A stretch of 64,000 nt of DNA from Rhizobium sp. L51/94. GTDB taxonomy: Bacteria; Pseudomonadota; Alphaproteobacteria; Rhizobiales; Rhizobiaceae. A program made the position numbers and the translations under genes. The stretch covers positions 2,474,001 to 2,538,000 of the forward strand of contig NZ_CP072141.1 of NCBI RefSeq assembly GCF_019355555.1. The letters are read 5' to 3'. The notes below the pieces were generated by a model. The model did no database searches. It was not told the origin of the DNA and saw nothing but the letters and a program-made list of their open reading frames with translations. Shown here piece by piece: positions 63,829-64,000 of this stretch (position 1 is the stretch's first letter; every line of letters starts with the position of its first letter).

Positions 63829-63984
63829 TTAATATTGGCTCGCCACGTAGGAGTGAGCCGATGCATATGGACCATAGACAGGAGACTGATCGGTCTTCTG
63901 ACCGTAGAGAGCAACTGTGAAAGCCAGCATGCCGGTAATGACTGTCATCCAGACGACGTTGATGAGGATGACTTTGTCCGGCAT
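63829..63984 (-). CDS. Membrane microprotein, 51 residues
   Basis: A short protein with one N-terminal membrane helix (VILINVVWMTVITGMLAFTVAL) and a tyrosine- and serine-rich tail (YGPYASAHSYVASQY). AAGGA lies eight bases before the ATG at the very edge of the window. I do not recognise it. With the 44-residue protein downstream it forms a probable operon whose promoter would be beyond the window end. Confidence 0.62.
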   Translation of the reverse strand: MPDKVILINVVWMTVITGMLAFTVALYGQKTDQSPVYGPYASAHSYVASQY

Positions 63985-64000
63985 GGCTTTTTTCCTTCGT

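Overview
The window is high-GC chromosomal DNA from an alphaproteobacterium of the order Hyphomicrobiales (Rhizobiales), most likely a member of the Rhizobiaceae. The reasons are gene order and family choice: an ispDF fusion, dusB-ntrB-ntrC-ntrY-ntrX-hfq-hflX-mazG in one run, a choline-dependent phosphatidylcholine synthase, glmU-glmS-DUF502-recG-sdhE-mfd, glnB-glnA, and a LexA box of the alphaproteobacterial GTTC-N7-GTTC type. The species cannot be fixed from the sequence alone. No prophage, insertion sequence, CRISPR array, rRNA operon or toxin-antitoxin module was seen.

Layout. 1-5.1 kb: the end of lpdA, two small GlsB/YeaQ-type membrane proteins, lipA, a FlaR-like P-loop protein, a COQ10/RatA-like protein, a short CinA and ispDF (lipoate, quinone and isoprenoid functions). 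5.2-16.1 kb: dusB and the nitrogen-signalling kinases and regulators NtrBC and NtrYX, then hfq, hflX, mazG and a deaminase. 16.4-21.3 kb: assimilatory sulfite reduction (cysG, DUF2849, cysI, DUF934) followed by a ferredoxin-NADP reductase. 21.4-26.3 kb: small stress-type proteins, tRNA-Lys, ccdA, an AEC transporter, a UbiH-type hydroxylase and pcs. 26.5-36.7 kb: two complete ABC import systems back to back, a BMP-type (nucleoside-like) importer and a YtfQRT-YjfF-type (furanose sugar) importer with its own FadR/GntR regulator. This is the most accessory-looking part. 36.8-47.1 kb: UDP-GlcNAc synthesis (glmU, glmS), DUF502, recG, sdhE and mfd. 47.1-51.1 kb: a DsbA-like protein, an orphan peptide-binding protein, an IalB-like protein and HspQ. 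51.2-53.1 kb: glnBA with a clear sigma-54 promoter. 53.4-63.5 kb: NAD(P)HX repair, DUF72, uvrA diverging from ssb across an SOS box, MarC and gyrA. The last 350 bases carry two tandem membrane microproteins.

How parts work together. NtrB/NtrC (5-9 kb) and the sigma-54 promoter before glnBA (53.1 kb) are two ends of one nitrogen circuit inside this window. UvrA, Mfd, RecG and SSB give a repair set, of which uvrA/ssb are visibly under LexA control. CysG makes siroheme for CysI, and the nearby Fpr could feed it electrons through ferredoxin because no CysJ is present.

I did not find a convincing wholly new system. The least explained items are the microprotein pair after gyrA with its strand-polarised hairpin terminator, the paired importers with the hairpin between binding protein and ATPase, the DUF2849/DUF934 partners of sulfite reductase, and an NtrX without the GAFTGA loop.
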